Origin: Actinoallomurus sp050942425
GTDB lineage: Bacteria > Actinomycetota > Actinomycetes > Streptosporangiales > Streptosporangiaceae
Assembly: GCF_050942425.1 (NCBI RefSeq)
Contig: NZ_CP192063.1
Coordinates: forward strand, 5,952,001-6,016,000
DNA length: 64,000 nt
Reading direction: 5' to 3'
Shown here: piece after piece, positions 7,868 through 16,171 of the stretch
Layout: every line of letters begins with the position of its first letter
Position numbering within the stretch: position 1 is the stretch's first letter
Notes under the pieces: model-generated
Told to the model about the DNA's origin: nothing
Seen by the model: only the letters and a program-made list of their open reading frames with translations
Database searches by the model: none
Program-made: the position numbers and the translations under genes

Positions 7868-8755
7868 TCAGCCGTCCAGCACCGTGACGTCGAGCCGGGC
7901 CAGGCGCTCGGGGTCGGCGAGGATGTCGATCGCGGCGATCAGGCCGTTGGTGATCGTGAAGCTCAGGACCGACGTCGGGCGCCCGTCGGCGAGGGCGACG
8001 GCACCCGCGGTGCCGTTGACCAGGGCCGGCCGCGTGGCGAACGAACTGGCGGCCCGGTGGAAGGTGGCCATCTGCCCGGAGACGTCCCGTACGCCGCGCA
8101 GCTCCGCCCGCCCGCCCGGAACGGCACCACGGTCGGTGCGCAGCACCACGTCGGGGTGGAGCACGGCGACCAGCGCGTCGAAATCCCCGCCGCGCGCGGC
8201 GGCGAGGAAGGCGTCGACGACCTCGCGCTGGCGCGTCAGGTCAGGGTCGGGAACCGGGGCCGCGCCCTGGACCCGGCGGCGGGCGCGGCTGGCGAGCTGC
8301 CGGGCCGCGGCGGGCGAGCGGCCCACGATCGGGGCGATCTCCTCGAACGGCACCGCGAACATGTCGTGCAACACGAACGCCAGGCGCTCGGCGGGCCCGA
8401 GCGACTGCAGCACCACCAGCAGCGCGAGCCCGACCGAGTCGGCCACCAGCGCCTCCTGCTCGGGATCGATCCCCTCGGCGGCGCTGACCACCGGGTCGGG
8501 CAGGCGCGCCTCGAGAGGTTCCTCACGCCGGCTGCCGCGCGCCCGGAGCATGTCGAGACAGACCCGGCCGACGACCGTGGTCAGCCAGCCGCCCAGGTTC
8601 TCCACGTCGCCGACGTCGGCACGGCTCAGCTTCAGCCACGCCTCCTGCACGGCGTCGTCGGCCTCGGCCAGGGAGCCGAGCATCCGGTAGGCGACCGCCC
8701 GCAGGTGGGTACGGTGCGCCTCGAACCGGTCGGCCAGGAACTCGCGTTCGTCCAT
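7868..8755 (-). CDS. SigJ-like ECF RNA polymerase sigma factor with SnoaL-type C-terminal domain
   Basis: The 295-residue protein has sigma region 2 (A-V-A-Y-R-M-L-G-S-L-A-E-A-D-D-A-V-Q-E-A-W), region 4 (L-G-P-A-E-R-L-A-F-V-L-H-D-M-F and the following HTH) and a C-terminal NTF2/SnoaL-like domain from about residue 180, the layout of SigJ/ECF41-type factors. In this class the C-terminal domain replaces an anti-sigma factor. I chose the ATG at 8755; a GTG nine bases upstream is an alternative. The open frame to 9007 is not coding. No target of the usual kind is adjacent. Confidence 0.9.
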   Translation of the reverse strand: MDEREFLADRFEAHRTHLRAVAYRMLGSLAEADDAVQEAWLKLSRADVGDVENLGGWLTTVVGRVCLDMLRARGSRREEPLEARLPDPVVSAAEGIDPEQEALVADSVGLALLVVLQSLGPAERLAFVLHDMFAVPFEEIAPIVGRSPAAARQLASRARRRVQGAAPVPDPDLTRQREVVDAFLAAARGGDFDALVAVLHPDVVLRTDRGAVPGGRAELRGVRDVSGQMATFHRAASSFATRPALVNGTAGAVALADGRPTSVLSFTITNGLIAAIDILADPERLARLDVTVLDG

Positions 8756-8921
8756 TCCGTTCACGTCCTTGTCTCGCGTCTCGTCGTACCGATGACGGAT
8801 CGGAACGCGCCCATGTGACGGGACGGCCGCGCCGAGGGGACGTGGCCGCGACCGACTCGGGGCGTAGCCGCAGCCGTCGCGGCCGGGCCTGCCACGACGC
8901 CCCCTGCCATGCCCGCCCCCG

Positions 8922-10445
8922 TCACGCCCGGCCGCGGAGCAGACCGCGCAGGGCTTCGCCGAGAGCCGCCACACCCTCGGCGATGTCCGCCGGCCTGCTC
9001 GCGGCATAGCCCAGCACCAGACCCGGCCGGCCCGGGCGCACGCGGTGCCAGGACAGCGGCTGGACCTTCACTCCGCGCGCGAGCGCCTCGGCGGCGAGTT
9101 CGGTGTCGGCGAACCCGTCCGCGAAAGTGATCAACAGGTGCAGGCCCGCGGCGGCGCCGTGTACGGTCGCGCCCGGCAGGTGCGTCCCGATCGCCTCGAT
9201 CATCGCGTCGCGGCGGTGCCGGTGGCGCCTACGGACCAGGCGCAGGTGGCGGTCCATCGAGCCCGACTCCATGAGGCGGGCCAGCACCAGCTGCGGCACC
9301 AGGGCGTTGCCGAGATCGGCGTACCGCTTGGCCTCCACCAGCGCGTCCCGGTACGCCGGCGGGGCGAGGATCCAGCCGACGCGCAACGCCGGCGCAAGGA
9401 GCTTGGAGACGCTCCCGGCGTAGCAGACGCGGTCGGGGAGCATCGACCGCAGCGCCGGCACCGGAGGCCGGTCGTAGCGGTGCTCGGCGTCATAGTCGTC
9501 CTCGAGGACGAGCCCGCCGTCGCGCGCCCAGTCCATGAGCCGGCGGCGGCGTTCCCCGCCGAGCACCACCCCGGTCGGGAACTGGTGGGCCGGGGTGACC
9601 AGGACGCCCGGGGCGCCCTGGGAGCGCAGGTCGTCGACGCGGATTCCGGCCGAGTCGACCGGGACCGGCGGTGTGTCGAGCCCCCAATGACGCAGGTGCT
9701 GGCGGGCGCCCAGGGATCCGGGGTCCTCCACCGCCACCGCGCCGATCCCGTCGTCCCGGAGCACCTGCGCGAACAGGCCGAGCGCCTGGGCGGTGCCCGC
9801 CACGATGATCACTTCGTCCGGATCGGCCCGGATCCCGCGCGTGCGGGCGAGCCGGTCGGCGACGGCGCGACGGAGGGCGGGCGCTCCCCGCGGGTCTCCG
9901 TATCCCAGGTCGGCCGTCGGCAGGTCGGCGAGTACGGCACGCTCGGCACGCAGCAAGGCGGTGCGCGGGAACGCCGCCAGGTCCGGCACACCGGGCGAGA
10001 GGTCGATCCGGGCGGGCGCCGCGCGCACGGCGTCGAAGACGTCCCCGCCCGGCGGGGCCGCGAACACCGCGCCCGCCGACGCCGGGCGGGCGGGCCCCGG
10101 GATGCGCGCCGGGGGCGGGGCGGCCACGACGACGGTGCCGGCGCGGCCCCGGCCGGCGAGCCGGCCCTCCTCGATCAGACGCTGGTAGGCCTCGGTGACC
10201 ACCCCGCGCGAGACGCCGAGGTCGGCGGCCAGCGACCGCGTGGCCGGGAGCCGGCTGCCCACCGGCAACCGGCCGTCCGCGATCGCGTGCCGCAGCCGCT
10301 CGGCGAGCCAGTCGGAGCGGCCGCCCGCGGGGGCCTCCTCGATGCGCAGCTGAAGGAAGTCCGACCCGGGCGTCATGAGACCGTCCGCCGGGCCCGTACT
10401 GGAGTCGGCCATCAGGCCATTGTGGAGTGGCCGCTCAGCGCTCAT
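8922..10445 (-). CDS. MocR/PdxR-type GntR regulator with aminotransferase-like domain
   Basis: A roughly 500-residue fusion of a GntR winged helix (L-A-A-D-L-G-V-S-R-G-V-V-T-E-A-Y-Q-R-L) and a fold-type I aminotransferase-like domain that binds pyridoxal phosphate through the Lys of S-V-S-K-L-L-A-P-A-L-R-V-G-W. Such proteins sense PLP, amino acids or GABA. Two starts are possible: ATG 10445, overlapping the upstream MarR stop by 11 bases, or ATG 10412; neither has a clear ribosome site. It is probably co-transcribed with the MarR gene. About 165 bases downstream (8756-8921) hold no recognisable gene. Confidence 0.85.
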   Translation of the reverse strand: MSAERPLHNGLMADSSTGPADGLMTPGSDFLQLRIEEAPAGGRSDWLAERLRHAIADGRLPVGSRLPATRSLAADLGVSRGVVTEAYQRLIEEGRLAGRGRAGTVVVAAPPPARIPGPARPASAGAVFAAPPGGDVFDAVRAAPARIDLSPGVPDLAAFPRTALLRAERAVLADLPTADLGYGDPRGAPALRRAVADRLARTRGIRADPDEVIIVAGTAQALGLFAQVLRDDGIGAVAVEDPGSLGARQHLRHWGLDTPPVPVDSAGIRVDDLRSQGAPGVLVTPAHQFPTGVVLGGERRRRLMDWARDGGLVLEDDYDAEHRYDRPPVPALRSMLPDRVCYAGSVSKLLAPALRVGWILAPPAYRDALVEAKRYADLGNALVPQLVLARLMESGSMDRHLRLVRRRHRHRRDAMIEAIGTHLPGATVHGAAAGLHLLITFADGFADTELAAEALARGVKVQPLSWHRVRPGRPGLVLGYAASRPADIAEGVAALGEALRGLLRGRA

Positions 10446-10917
10446 GCGCGGCGGTGGCCGCCGCGTCGGCCTCGGCGAAGACCATCGGCACCTTGTTGGC
10501 CAGGACGACGCGGCCGAGCAGCTCCGCGAGCGTCTCGCGGTCGGACTCCGGCAGATCCGCCGGCAGCGCGTCCACCCTGCGGCAGGTCTCGGCGTAGAAC
10601 TTCTCCACGACCTCGCTGCCCTCGTCGGTCAGCGCGACGCGGACCGCGCGCTTGTCCTCCGGATCGGGCTCGCGCCGTACCAGGCCGCGCTGCATGGTCC
10701 GGTCCACCAGGCCGGTCAGGCTCGACTTGGCCAGCCCCAGCGTCCGGCCCAGCTCGGTCATGCCGTACGGCCCGGGCATCAGCACGCACAGCAGCTGTCC
10801 CTGCTGCGCGGTCAGCCCGTACTTCCGGGCCGCCTCGGTGTACACGGCGTTCACCAGGAAAGAGGAACGCACCAGTGCGGCAACGACCCCCATGCGTTCA
10901 CCGTCGGGCTTTGCCAC
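10435..10917 (-). CDS. MarR-family transcriptional regulator
   Basis: The 160-residue protein has a MarR HTH (M-T-E-L-G-R-T-L-G-L-A-K-S-S-L-T-G-L-V-D) and wing (D-P-E-D-K-R-A-V-R-V). The GTG at 10917 was preferred because the relatives I recognise share the A-K-P-D-G-E-R-M-G N-terminus; ATG 10893 is the alternative. The coding end overlaps the start of the MocR gene, suggesting an operon of two regulators. The ligand is unknown. Confidence 0.85.
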   Translation of the reverse strand: MAKPDGERMGVVAALVRSSFLVNAVYTEAARKYGLTAQQGQLLCVLMPGPYGMTELGRTLGLAKSSLTGLVDRTMQRGLVRREPDPEDKRAVRVALTDEGSEVVEKFYAETCRRVDALPADLPESDRETLAELLGRVVLANKVPMVFAEADAAATAAHER

Positions 10918-10988
10918 CTCGCCAGAATACGGCAGCCGCCACGGCGACGAGCGACGAGAACGCACGCACCCGGCGATCGGTAAGGGGA

Positions 10989-11855
10989 TCACCAGTGGGC
11001 GGGGCGGGTGAGCGCGGCCGGCAGCCGGGTCGCGGCGTCGCCGCGGGCGGCGTTGACCTGTGCCTGGGTGAGGAAGATGGCGCCGGTCAGGTCCGCTCCG
11101 CGCAGGTCGGCGTCGCGCAGGTCCGCGCCGATCAGGTCCGCCGCGCGCAGGTCGGCGTTCCTGAGGTCGGCCGCGATGAGGTAGGCGCCGCGCAGATCGG
11201 CTCCGCGCAGGTCCGCGCCCTTGAGCCGGGCGCCGATGAGGTCGGCGCCCCGGCGGTTCTTCGGGCGGCCGGGCACCCCGGCCCGTACGAGCTCGCCGAC
11301 GCGCAGCAGGAGCGGGTTGACCCGGGCGCGGTGGCCGGCCACGTCCAGCTCGGCGAGCTCGTGGGCGCCGGCGTGGGTGAGGCGTTCGGTGTCCTGCAGT
11401 GTCTCGCGCAGTTCGTCGTGGATGGGGCGGGCCTGGGGGAGGGTCAGCCCCTCGGTCAGGTACCACAGCATCTCGTGCAGCTGCCGCATGACGGCGAAGA
11501 CCGCGAACATCTCCCGGGCGACGCCCGGCGCCTCCCGCCAGTCCTGGCCCGCGAAGGTGACCTGGGAGACCTTCTGCCCGGCGCCGAAGCAGTCGAAGAC
11601 GGTGCAGCCGGAGAAGCCCTTCGCCCTCAGGTCGGCGTGGATGCCGCAGCGGAAGTCGGCGTGCAGGTTCGGGCAGGGCCGCCCGGCCTCCTTGTCGATC
11701 GCGAAGCCGGCCGACGCCGAGAAGGGCAGCGCCACGCAGCACAGCGCCTGGCACCGGCCGCAGTCGGCCCGCAGGTCGGTGCGGTCGGCGCCGTGCGTCT
11801 GGTGATCCTGCGGCAACGGCGTGGTCTCCTGCTCAGAGCGGCGCCGGGGTTTCAC
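10989..11855 (-). CDS. Pentapeptide-repeat protein with Cys-rich N-terminus
   Basis: The 288-residue protein begins with a Cys cluster (D-C-G-R-C-Q-A-L-C-C, then further Cys around 62, 70, 84 and 89) that could bind zinc or an Fe-S centre, and ends with about ten tandem pentapeptide repeats of the A-D-L-R-G type (residues 205-262) forming a right-handed quadrilateral beta helix. Some pentapeptide proteins mimic DNA and protect gyrase, but this Cys-rich subtype is an uncharacterised actinobacterial family. It is monocistronic, with no operon partner within 50 bases in the same direction except possibly the regulators downstream. Confidence 0.85.
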   Translation of the reverse strand: MKPRRRSEQETTPLPQDHQTHGADRTDLRADCGRCQALCCVALPFSASAGFAIDKEAGRPCPNLHADFRCGIHADLRAKGFSGCTVFDCFGAGQKVSQVTFAGQDWREAPGVAREMFAVFAVMRQLHEMLWYLTEGLTLPQARPIHDELRETLQDTERLTHAGAHELAELDVAGHRARVNPLLLRVGELVRAGVPGRPKNRRGADLIGARLKGADLRGADLRGAYLIAADLRNADLRAADLIGADLRDADLRGADLTGAIFLTQAQVNAARGDAATRLPAALTRPAHW

Positions 11856-11913
11856 GGCGCCCGGTGCGGACCCTCCATTGTCCAGGATCGGGCGTACCCC
11901 CCGCGCACGCGGC

Positions 11914-13107
11914 TCAGAGACGTTCGACGATGGTCGCGTTGGCGAGGCCGCCGGCCTCGCACATCGTCTGCAGGCCGTACCGTCCGCCGCGCTGTTCGAG
12001 GACCGACAGCAGAGTGGTCATCAGGCGGGCGCCGCTGGCTCCGAGGGGGTGCCCGATGGCGGTGGCGCCGCCGTTGACGTTGACCTTGGCCGGGTCGGCT
12101 CCCGTCTCGGCCAGCCAGGCGAGCACGACGCTGGTGAAGGCCTCGTTGACCTCGAACGCGTCGATGTCGCCCAGCGTCAGGCCCGCGCGGTCGAGGACCT
12201 TGCGCGTCGCGGGGATGATGCCGGTGAGCATGAGCAGGGGGTCGTCGCCGACCACGGCGAAGGTGTGCAGCCGCGCGCGGGGCCGCAGCCCGAGCCGCCG
12301 GGCGGTTTCGCTGCTGGTGATGAGCACGGCGGCGGCGCCGTCGTTGACCGGTGAGGAGTTGCCCGCGGTGATCCGCCAGTCGATCTGCGGGAAGCGCTCC
12401 TCCCAGACATCGGCGCGGAACGCCGGCCGCAGCCCGGCCAGGATCTGCGGTGACGTGCTCGCGCGCACCGATTCGTCCTGGGTGACGGTCACGAGGGCGC
12501 CGTCGGCCGACGGTGCCTTGAGGGGGGAGACCTCGGCGGCGAACCGGCCGTCCGCCCAGGCCCGGGCGGCGCGGTGGTGGCTCTCGGCGGCGAAGTCGTC
12601 CAGCCGTTCGCGGGGCAGCTCCCAGCGCTGGGCGATCAGCTCCGCGCTGATCCCCTGCGGGACGAGGCCGTCGGGGTAGCGCTCGGCGACGCCCGGGCCG
12701 AGGAAGTCGCGGCCGGCCGTCTGGCTGCCGATCGGCACGCGGCTCATCGACTCGACTCCGGAGGCGATGACGACGTCGTAGGTGCCGCTGATCACGCCTT
12801 GGGCGGCGAAGTGGATCGCCTGCTGGCTGCTGCCGCACTGGCGGTCCACCGTCACGGCGGGCACCGACTCCGGGAGCCCGGCCGCCAGCGCGGCCCACCG
12901 GGCGGTGTTGCCGCTCTGCTCGCCGATCTGGCCGACCGCTCCGCTGATCACGTCGTCCACGGTGGCGGGGTCGATGCCGGTCCGCTCGATGAGGGACCGG
13001 ATCGCGTGCGCGTGCAGGTCGACGGGGTGCATGCCCGACAGGGCGCCGCCGGGCTTGCCCTTGCCGATCGGTGTCCGGACCGCGTCGACGATCACGGCGT
13101 CGTTCAT
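11914..13107 (-). CDS. Acetyl-CoA acetyltransferase (thiolase)
   Basis: A 397-residue thiolase catalysing CoA-dependent cleavage or formation of 3-ketoacyl-CoA. The acyl-accepting Cys is in D-R-Q-C-G-S-S (about residue 91), the catalytic His in N-V-N-G-G-A-T-A-I-G-H-P-L-G-A-S-G (about 347), and the second Cys in C-E-A-G-G-L-A-N-A near the end. Length and motifs match the FadA/steroid-type thiolases of actinomycetes. It is divergent from the HxlR regulator at 13254, which may control it. The exact chain-length preference cannot be told. Confidence 0.92.
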   Translation of the reverse strand: MNDAVIVDAVRTPIGKGKPGGALSGMHPVDLHAHAIRSLIERTGIDPATVDDVISGAVGQIGEQSGNTARWAALAAGLPESVPAVTVDRQCGSSQQAIHFAAQGVISGTYDVVIASGVESMSRVPIGSQTAGRDFLGPGVAERYPDGLVPQGISAELIAQRWELPRERLDDFAAESHHRAARAWADGRFAAEVSPLKAPSADGALVTVTQDESVRASTSPQILAGLRPAFRADVWEERFPQIDWRITAGNSSPVNDGAAAVLITSSETARRLGLRPRARLHTFAVVGDDPLLMLTGIIPATRKVLDRAGLTLGDIDAFEVNEAFTSVVLAWLAETGADPAKVNVNGGATAIGHPLGASGARLMTTLLSVLEQRGGRYGLQTMCEAGGLANATIVERL

Positions 13108-13253
13108 GGAGGTGTCCCCTCAGTCGCTTCAGAACCCTACTCACGGGTATATCGTGCAGAGTTGGATTTCACAACCCACTCACAGCGCCGGCAGCGGTAG
13201 GTTGGGCGCGCGAGATCATGAGGGGTCCGCGACGGATCGAGGAGGGGAGTCCG

Positions 13254-13691
13254 ATGGCCGCACGCGGCCGTGTGTGTTCCATCGCCAACGCGCTGGCGGT
13301 GATCGGCGAGCGGTGGAGCCTGCTCGTCCTGCGCGAGATCCTGCTCGGCGAGCGGCGGTTCGACGGGATCGCCCGCAACACCGGGGCCAGCCGTGACATC
13401 CTCGCCGCGCGCCTGCGCACGCTGGTCGAGGCCGGCGTGCTGGAGAAGCGGCGGTACGAGGAGCATCCGCCGCGCTATGAGTACCTGCCCACCCAGGCGG
13501 GCCGCGCCCTCCACCCGATTCTGCTCAACCTGATGGAGTGGGGCGACCGGTACGTCACCGACGGCCCCGCGCCCACGGTCTGGCGGCACTCCTGCGGAGC
13601 CGAGTTCCACCCCGCGACGGTCTGCGCGCACTGCGGGGGACCCGTCACCGAGGAGGAGATGCAGGTGGTCCGCGTCGGGCCCGTCCACTGA
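13254..13691 (+). CDS. HxlR-family transcriptional regulator
   Basis: The 145-residue protein has the HxlR winged helix: C-S-I-A-N-A-L-A-V-I-G-E-R-W-S-L-L-V-L-R-E, F-D-G-I-A-R-N-T-G-A-S-R-D-I-L-A-A-R-L and the closing Y-L-P-T-Q-A-G-R-A-L. The C-terminal tail carries H-S-C-G and C-A-H-C-G, a possible zinc ribbon. The start is fixed by GGAGGGGAG at 13241-13249. It lies between the divergent thiolase and the co-directional LLM monooxygenase operon and could regulate either. Confidence 0.88.
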   Translation: MAARGRVCSIANALAVIGERWSLLVLREILLGERRFDGIARNTGASRDILAARLRTLVEAGVLEKRRYEEHPPRYEYLPTQAGRALHPILLNLMEWGDRYVTDGPAPTVWRHSCGAEFHPATVCAHCGGPVTEEEMQVVRVGPVH

Positions 13692-13733
13692 GCCCCCGAA
13701 GGGAATCGACGGCCGCGCCCGTACGTTCGCCGC

Positions 13734-13750
13734 TATAGTTGAACTTTCAA
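13734..13750. promoter_or_regulatory. Promoter -10 and operator-like palindrome before the LLM operon
   Basis: TATAGT at 13734-13739 is a good -10 element, and TTGAA-N2-TTCAA at 13739-13750 forms a perfect short inverted repeat directly over the expected transcription start. GGAGAGG at 13754-13760 is the ribosome site of the gene at 13767. The palindrome is a candidate site for the adjacent HxlR protein. Confidence 0.45.
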
Positions 13751-13766
13751 TCAGGAGAGGTGGGTC

Positions 13767-14867
13767 ATGCAGTTCGGGATCTTCACGGTCGGCGACGTCA
13801 CGCCCGATCCGACCACCGGCAGGACGCCGAGTGAGCATGAGCGGATCGAGGCGATGGTGACGATCGCGTTGAAGGCCGAGGAGGTGGGCCTGGACGTGTT
13901 CGCCACCGGTGAGCACCACAACCCGCCGTTCGTCCCGTCCTCGCCCACGACGATGCTCGGGTACATCGCGGCGCGGACCGAGCGGCTGATCCTGTCGACC
14001 GCCACCACGCTGATCACCACGAACGACCCGGTGAAGATCGCCGAGGACTTCGCGATGCTGCAGCACCTGGCCGGCGGCCGCGTCGACCTGATGCTGGGCC
14101 GCGGCAACACCGGGCCCGTCTACCCGTGGTTCGGGCAGGACATCCGCCAGGGCATCCCCCTCGCCATCGAGAACTACGCGCTGCTGCACCGGCTCTGGCG
14201 TGAGGACGTGGTCGACTGGAAGGGCCGCTTCCGCACCCCGCTGCAGGCCTTCACCTCCACGCCCCGGCCGCTGGACGATGTCCCGCCCTTCGTGTGGCAC
14301 GGCTCGATCCGCAGCCCGGAGATCGCCGAGCAGGCCGCCTACTACGGCGACGGGTTCTTCGCCAACAACATCTTCTGGCCCAAGGACCACTTCCAGCGGC
14401 TGATCAGCCTGTACCGGGAGCGGTACGCCCACTACGGCCACGGCACGCCGGAGCAGGCGATCGTCGGCCTGGGCGGGCAGGTGTTCATGCGCAAGAACTC
14501 CCAGGACGCCGTACGGGAGTTCCGTCCGTACTTCGACAACGCCCCCGTCTACGGGCACGGGCCGTCGCTGGAGGAGTTCACGGACGAGACGCCGCTGACG
14601 GTCGGCAGCCCGCAGCAGGTCATCGACAAGACCCTGACCTTCCGCGAGCACTTCGGCGACTACCAGCGTCAGCTGTTCCTCGTCGACCACGCCGGGCTGC
14701 CGCTCAAGACCGTGCTGGAGCAGCTGGACCTGCTCGGTGAGGAGGTCATCCCGGTACTTCGCCGGGAGTTCGCCGAGGGCCGGCCCGCCGAGGTCCCCGA
14801 CGCCCCCACCCATGCCTCCCTGCTCGCCGCCCGCGGCGCCGAGGCCCTGGCGGAGGCGGCCAAGTGA
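13767..14867 (+). CDS. LLM-class flavin-dependent monooxygenase (CE1758 family)
   Basis: A 366-residue bacterial-luciferase-like TIM-barrel enzyme that uses reduced FMN and oxygen. Family signs are the N-terminal F-G-I-F-T-V-G-D-V, F-A-T-G-E-H-H-N-P-P, and R-G-N-T-G-P-V-Y-P-W-F-G. It overlaps the following flavin reductase by four bases, so the two enzymes are made together, the reductase feeding FMNH2 to the monooxygenase. The substrate is unknown. Confidence 0.9.
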   Translation: MQFGIFTVGDVTPDPTTGRTPSEHERIEAMVTIALKAEEVGLDVFATGEHHNPPFVPSSPTTMLGYIAARTERLILSTATTLITTNDPVKIAEDFAMLQHLAGGRVDLMLGRGNTGPVYPWFGQDIRQGIPLAIENYALLHRLWREDVVDWKGRFRTPLQAFTSTPRPLDDVPPFVWHGSIRSPEIAEQAAYYGDGFFANNIFWPKDHFQRLISLYRERYAHYGHGTPEQAIVGLGGQVFMRKNSQDAVREFRPYFDNAPVYGHGPSLEEFTDETPLTVGSPQQVIDKTLTFREHFGDYQRQLFLVDHAGLPLKTVLEQLDLLGEEVIPVLRREFAEGRPAEVPDAPTHASLLAARGAEALAEAAK

Positions 14868-15487
14868 GCCCGCTGAGCCTCGTGGCCGTCTCGGCCGGCC
14901 TGAGCACGCCCTCCTCCACCCGCCTGCTGGCCGACCGCCTGGCCGAGGCGGCCCGCGAGCACCTGGCCGAGGGCACCCGCCCGGTGGAGGTCACCGTGAT
15001 CGAACTGCGCGACCTGGCCACCGACATCGCCTCCAATCTGGTCACCGGGTTCCCCGGCGCCCGGCTGCGTACGGCGCTCGAGGCGGTCACCGCCGCGGAC
15101 GGCCTGATCGCGGTCAGCCCGATCTTCTCGGCCTCCTACAGCGGCCTGTTCAAGTCGTTCTTCGACGTGCTCGACCCCGACGCCCTCGCGGGCACGCCCG
15201 TCCTGATCGCCGCGACGGGCGGCACCGCCCGCCACTCGCTCGCTCTCGAGCACGCGCTGCGGCCGCTGTTCGCCTACCTGCGCGCGGTCGTGGTCCCCAC
15301 GGCGGTGTACGCGGCGTCGGAGGACTGGGGTTCGGCCGGCGAGGAGCGCACCGGCGACCTGGCGGCCCGGATCACCCGCGCGGCGGACGAGCTGGCCGCG
15401 CTGATGGCAGGCCGCCCGGCCGCCGCCCCCGCGGCCGAGCCCGTCGTGCCGTTCGAGGAGCAGCTGGCCGCCCTGCGCCCCGAGTGA
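14864..15487 (+). CDS. NAD(P)H-dependent FMN reductase (CE1759 family)
   Basis: A 207-residue flavodoxin-like reductase with the phosphate-binding loop A-V-S-A-G-L-S-T-P-S-S-T-R near the start and S-P-I-F-S-A-S-Y-S-G-L-F-K in the middle. It starts with GTG overlapping the stop of the LLM gene (GTGA). This gene order, LLM oxygenase then FMN reductase, is the known CE1758-CE1759 pairing of actinobacteria, and supports a two-component oxygenase. Confidence 0.9.
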   Translation: MSPLSLVAVSAGLSTPSSTRLLADRLAEAAREHLAEGTRPVEVTVIELRDLATDIASNLVTGFPGARLRTALEAVTAADGLIAVSPIFSASYSGLFKSFFDVLDPDALAGTPVLIAATGGTARHSLALEHALRPLFAYLRAVVVPTAVYAASEDWGSAGEERTGDLAARITRAADELAALMAGRPAAAPAAEPVVPFEEQLAALRPE

Positions 15488-15527
15488 GTCACCGGCCCGC
15501 TAGGGTTCCCGGGAGTCGAGGAGAGCA

Positions 15528-16127
15528 GTGGAAACGTTCCGGCAGCACATCGAGCGAGCCGCCGTGCGCGCACTGGCGGAGTTTCCGCCGGAGACGGTGC
15601 CCGACATCTACACCGTCACGTTCCGGATCGACAGCGTCGATCAGGATCCCCGGTTCCCGTACCTGGCGATCGGCTACAACACCGACGGCGAGGTGCGGCG
15701 GCTGCTGGCGACGCTGGGCCCGTCGGAGGCGTGGGAGGCCCGCTGGAGCTACGCCTACTTCCCGCCGTCCGGGCTGGAGGGCGTCCGCGTCGCCGGTCAC
15801 GATCCCGAACACGACCCGGCGGGCGCGCAGGCGCATCGGCGCGAGGCGGCGGCCGAGGGACTGTGGTACGAAGACGACGACGAGCTGACGGCAGAGGAGA
15901 TCGACCGGCGCGATGAGCTGCTCGACCGGCGGTTCCACGAGCTGTGCGTCGACGTGGCGCGCGGGCTCCACACCGGCGGGCACATCGTCGCGGCCCTGGG
16001 ACGACCCCTGCCGGTGATCCTCTACGACATGTTCGACCCCGACGCGATGTTCGCGCTCACCGCGGCGGCCAACCCGGCGGACCTGATCACGGAGTTCATG
16101 ACCGAGGACCCGGCGGGCCGGCCTTAG
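15528..16127 (+). CDS. Hypothetical protein, DUF4303-like
   Basis: I do not recognise this 199-residue soluble protein with certainty. It opens with a helix (F-R-Q-H-I-E-R-A-A-V-R-A-L), then F-R-I-D-S-V and Y-L-A-I-G-Y-N-T, an acidic segment (E-D-D-D-E-L-T-A-E-E), and L-P-V-I-L-Y-D-M-F-D near the end, which recall DUF4303/SUKH-adjacent proteins. The GTG at 15528 is supported by GAGGAGAG just upstream. Its stop codon is built into the terminator stem that follows. Confidence 0.65.
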   Translation: METFRQHIERAAVRALAEFPPETVPDIYTVTFRIDSVDQDPRFPYLAIGYNTDGEVRRLLATLGPSEAWEARWSYAYFPPSGLEGVRVAGHDPEHDPAGAQAHRREAAAEGLWYEDDDELTAEEIDRRDELLDRRFHELCVDVARGLHTGGHIVAALGRPLPVILYDMFDPDAMFALTAAANPADLITEFMTEDPAGRP

Positions 16128-16163
16128 GGCCTGTCTCGAAGTCCCGCCCCGAGACAGGCCCTA
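16125..16163. terminator. Bidirectional intrinsic terminator between 15528-16127 and glgC
   Basis: A perfect 14-base stem (16125-16138 with 16150-16163) closes an 11-base loop. It separates two converging genes and its left arm includes the stop codon of the upstream gene. No T-tract follows, as is usual in actinomycetes. Confidence 0.8.
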
Positions 16164-16171
16164 GCCAGCCG

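Noticed and set aside
9045..12077. 1010-codon open frame on the + strand
   Set aside because: It runs antisense to four recognisable genes (MocR, MarR, pentapeptide protein, thiolase end) and has no protein-family features; such frames arise from the high GC at third codon positions.
13161..13175. GTTG-N7-CAAC between thiolase and HxlR genes
   Set aside because: The arms are only four bases long and could be chance.
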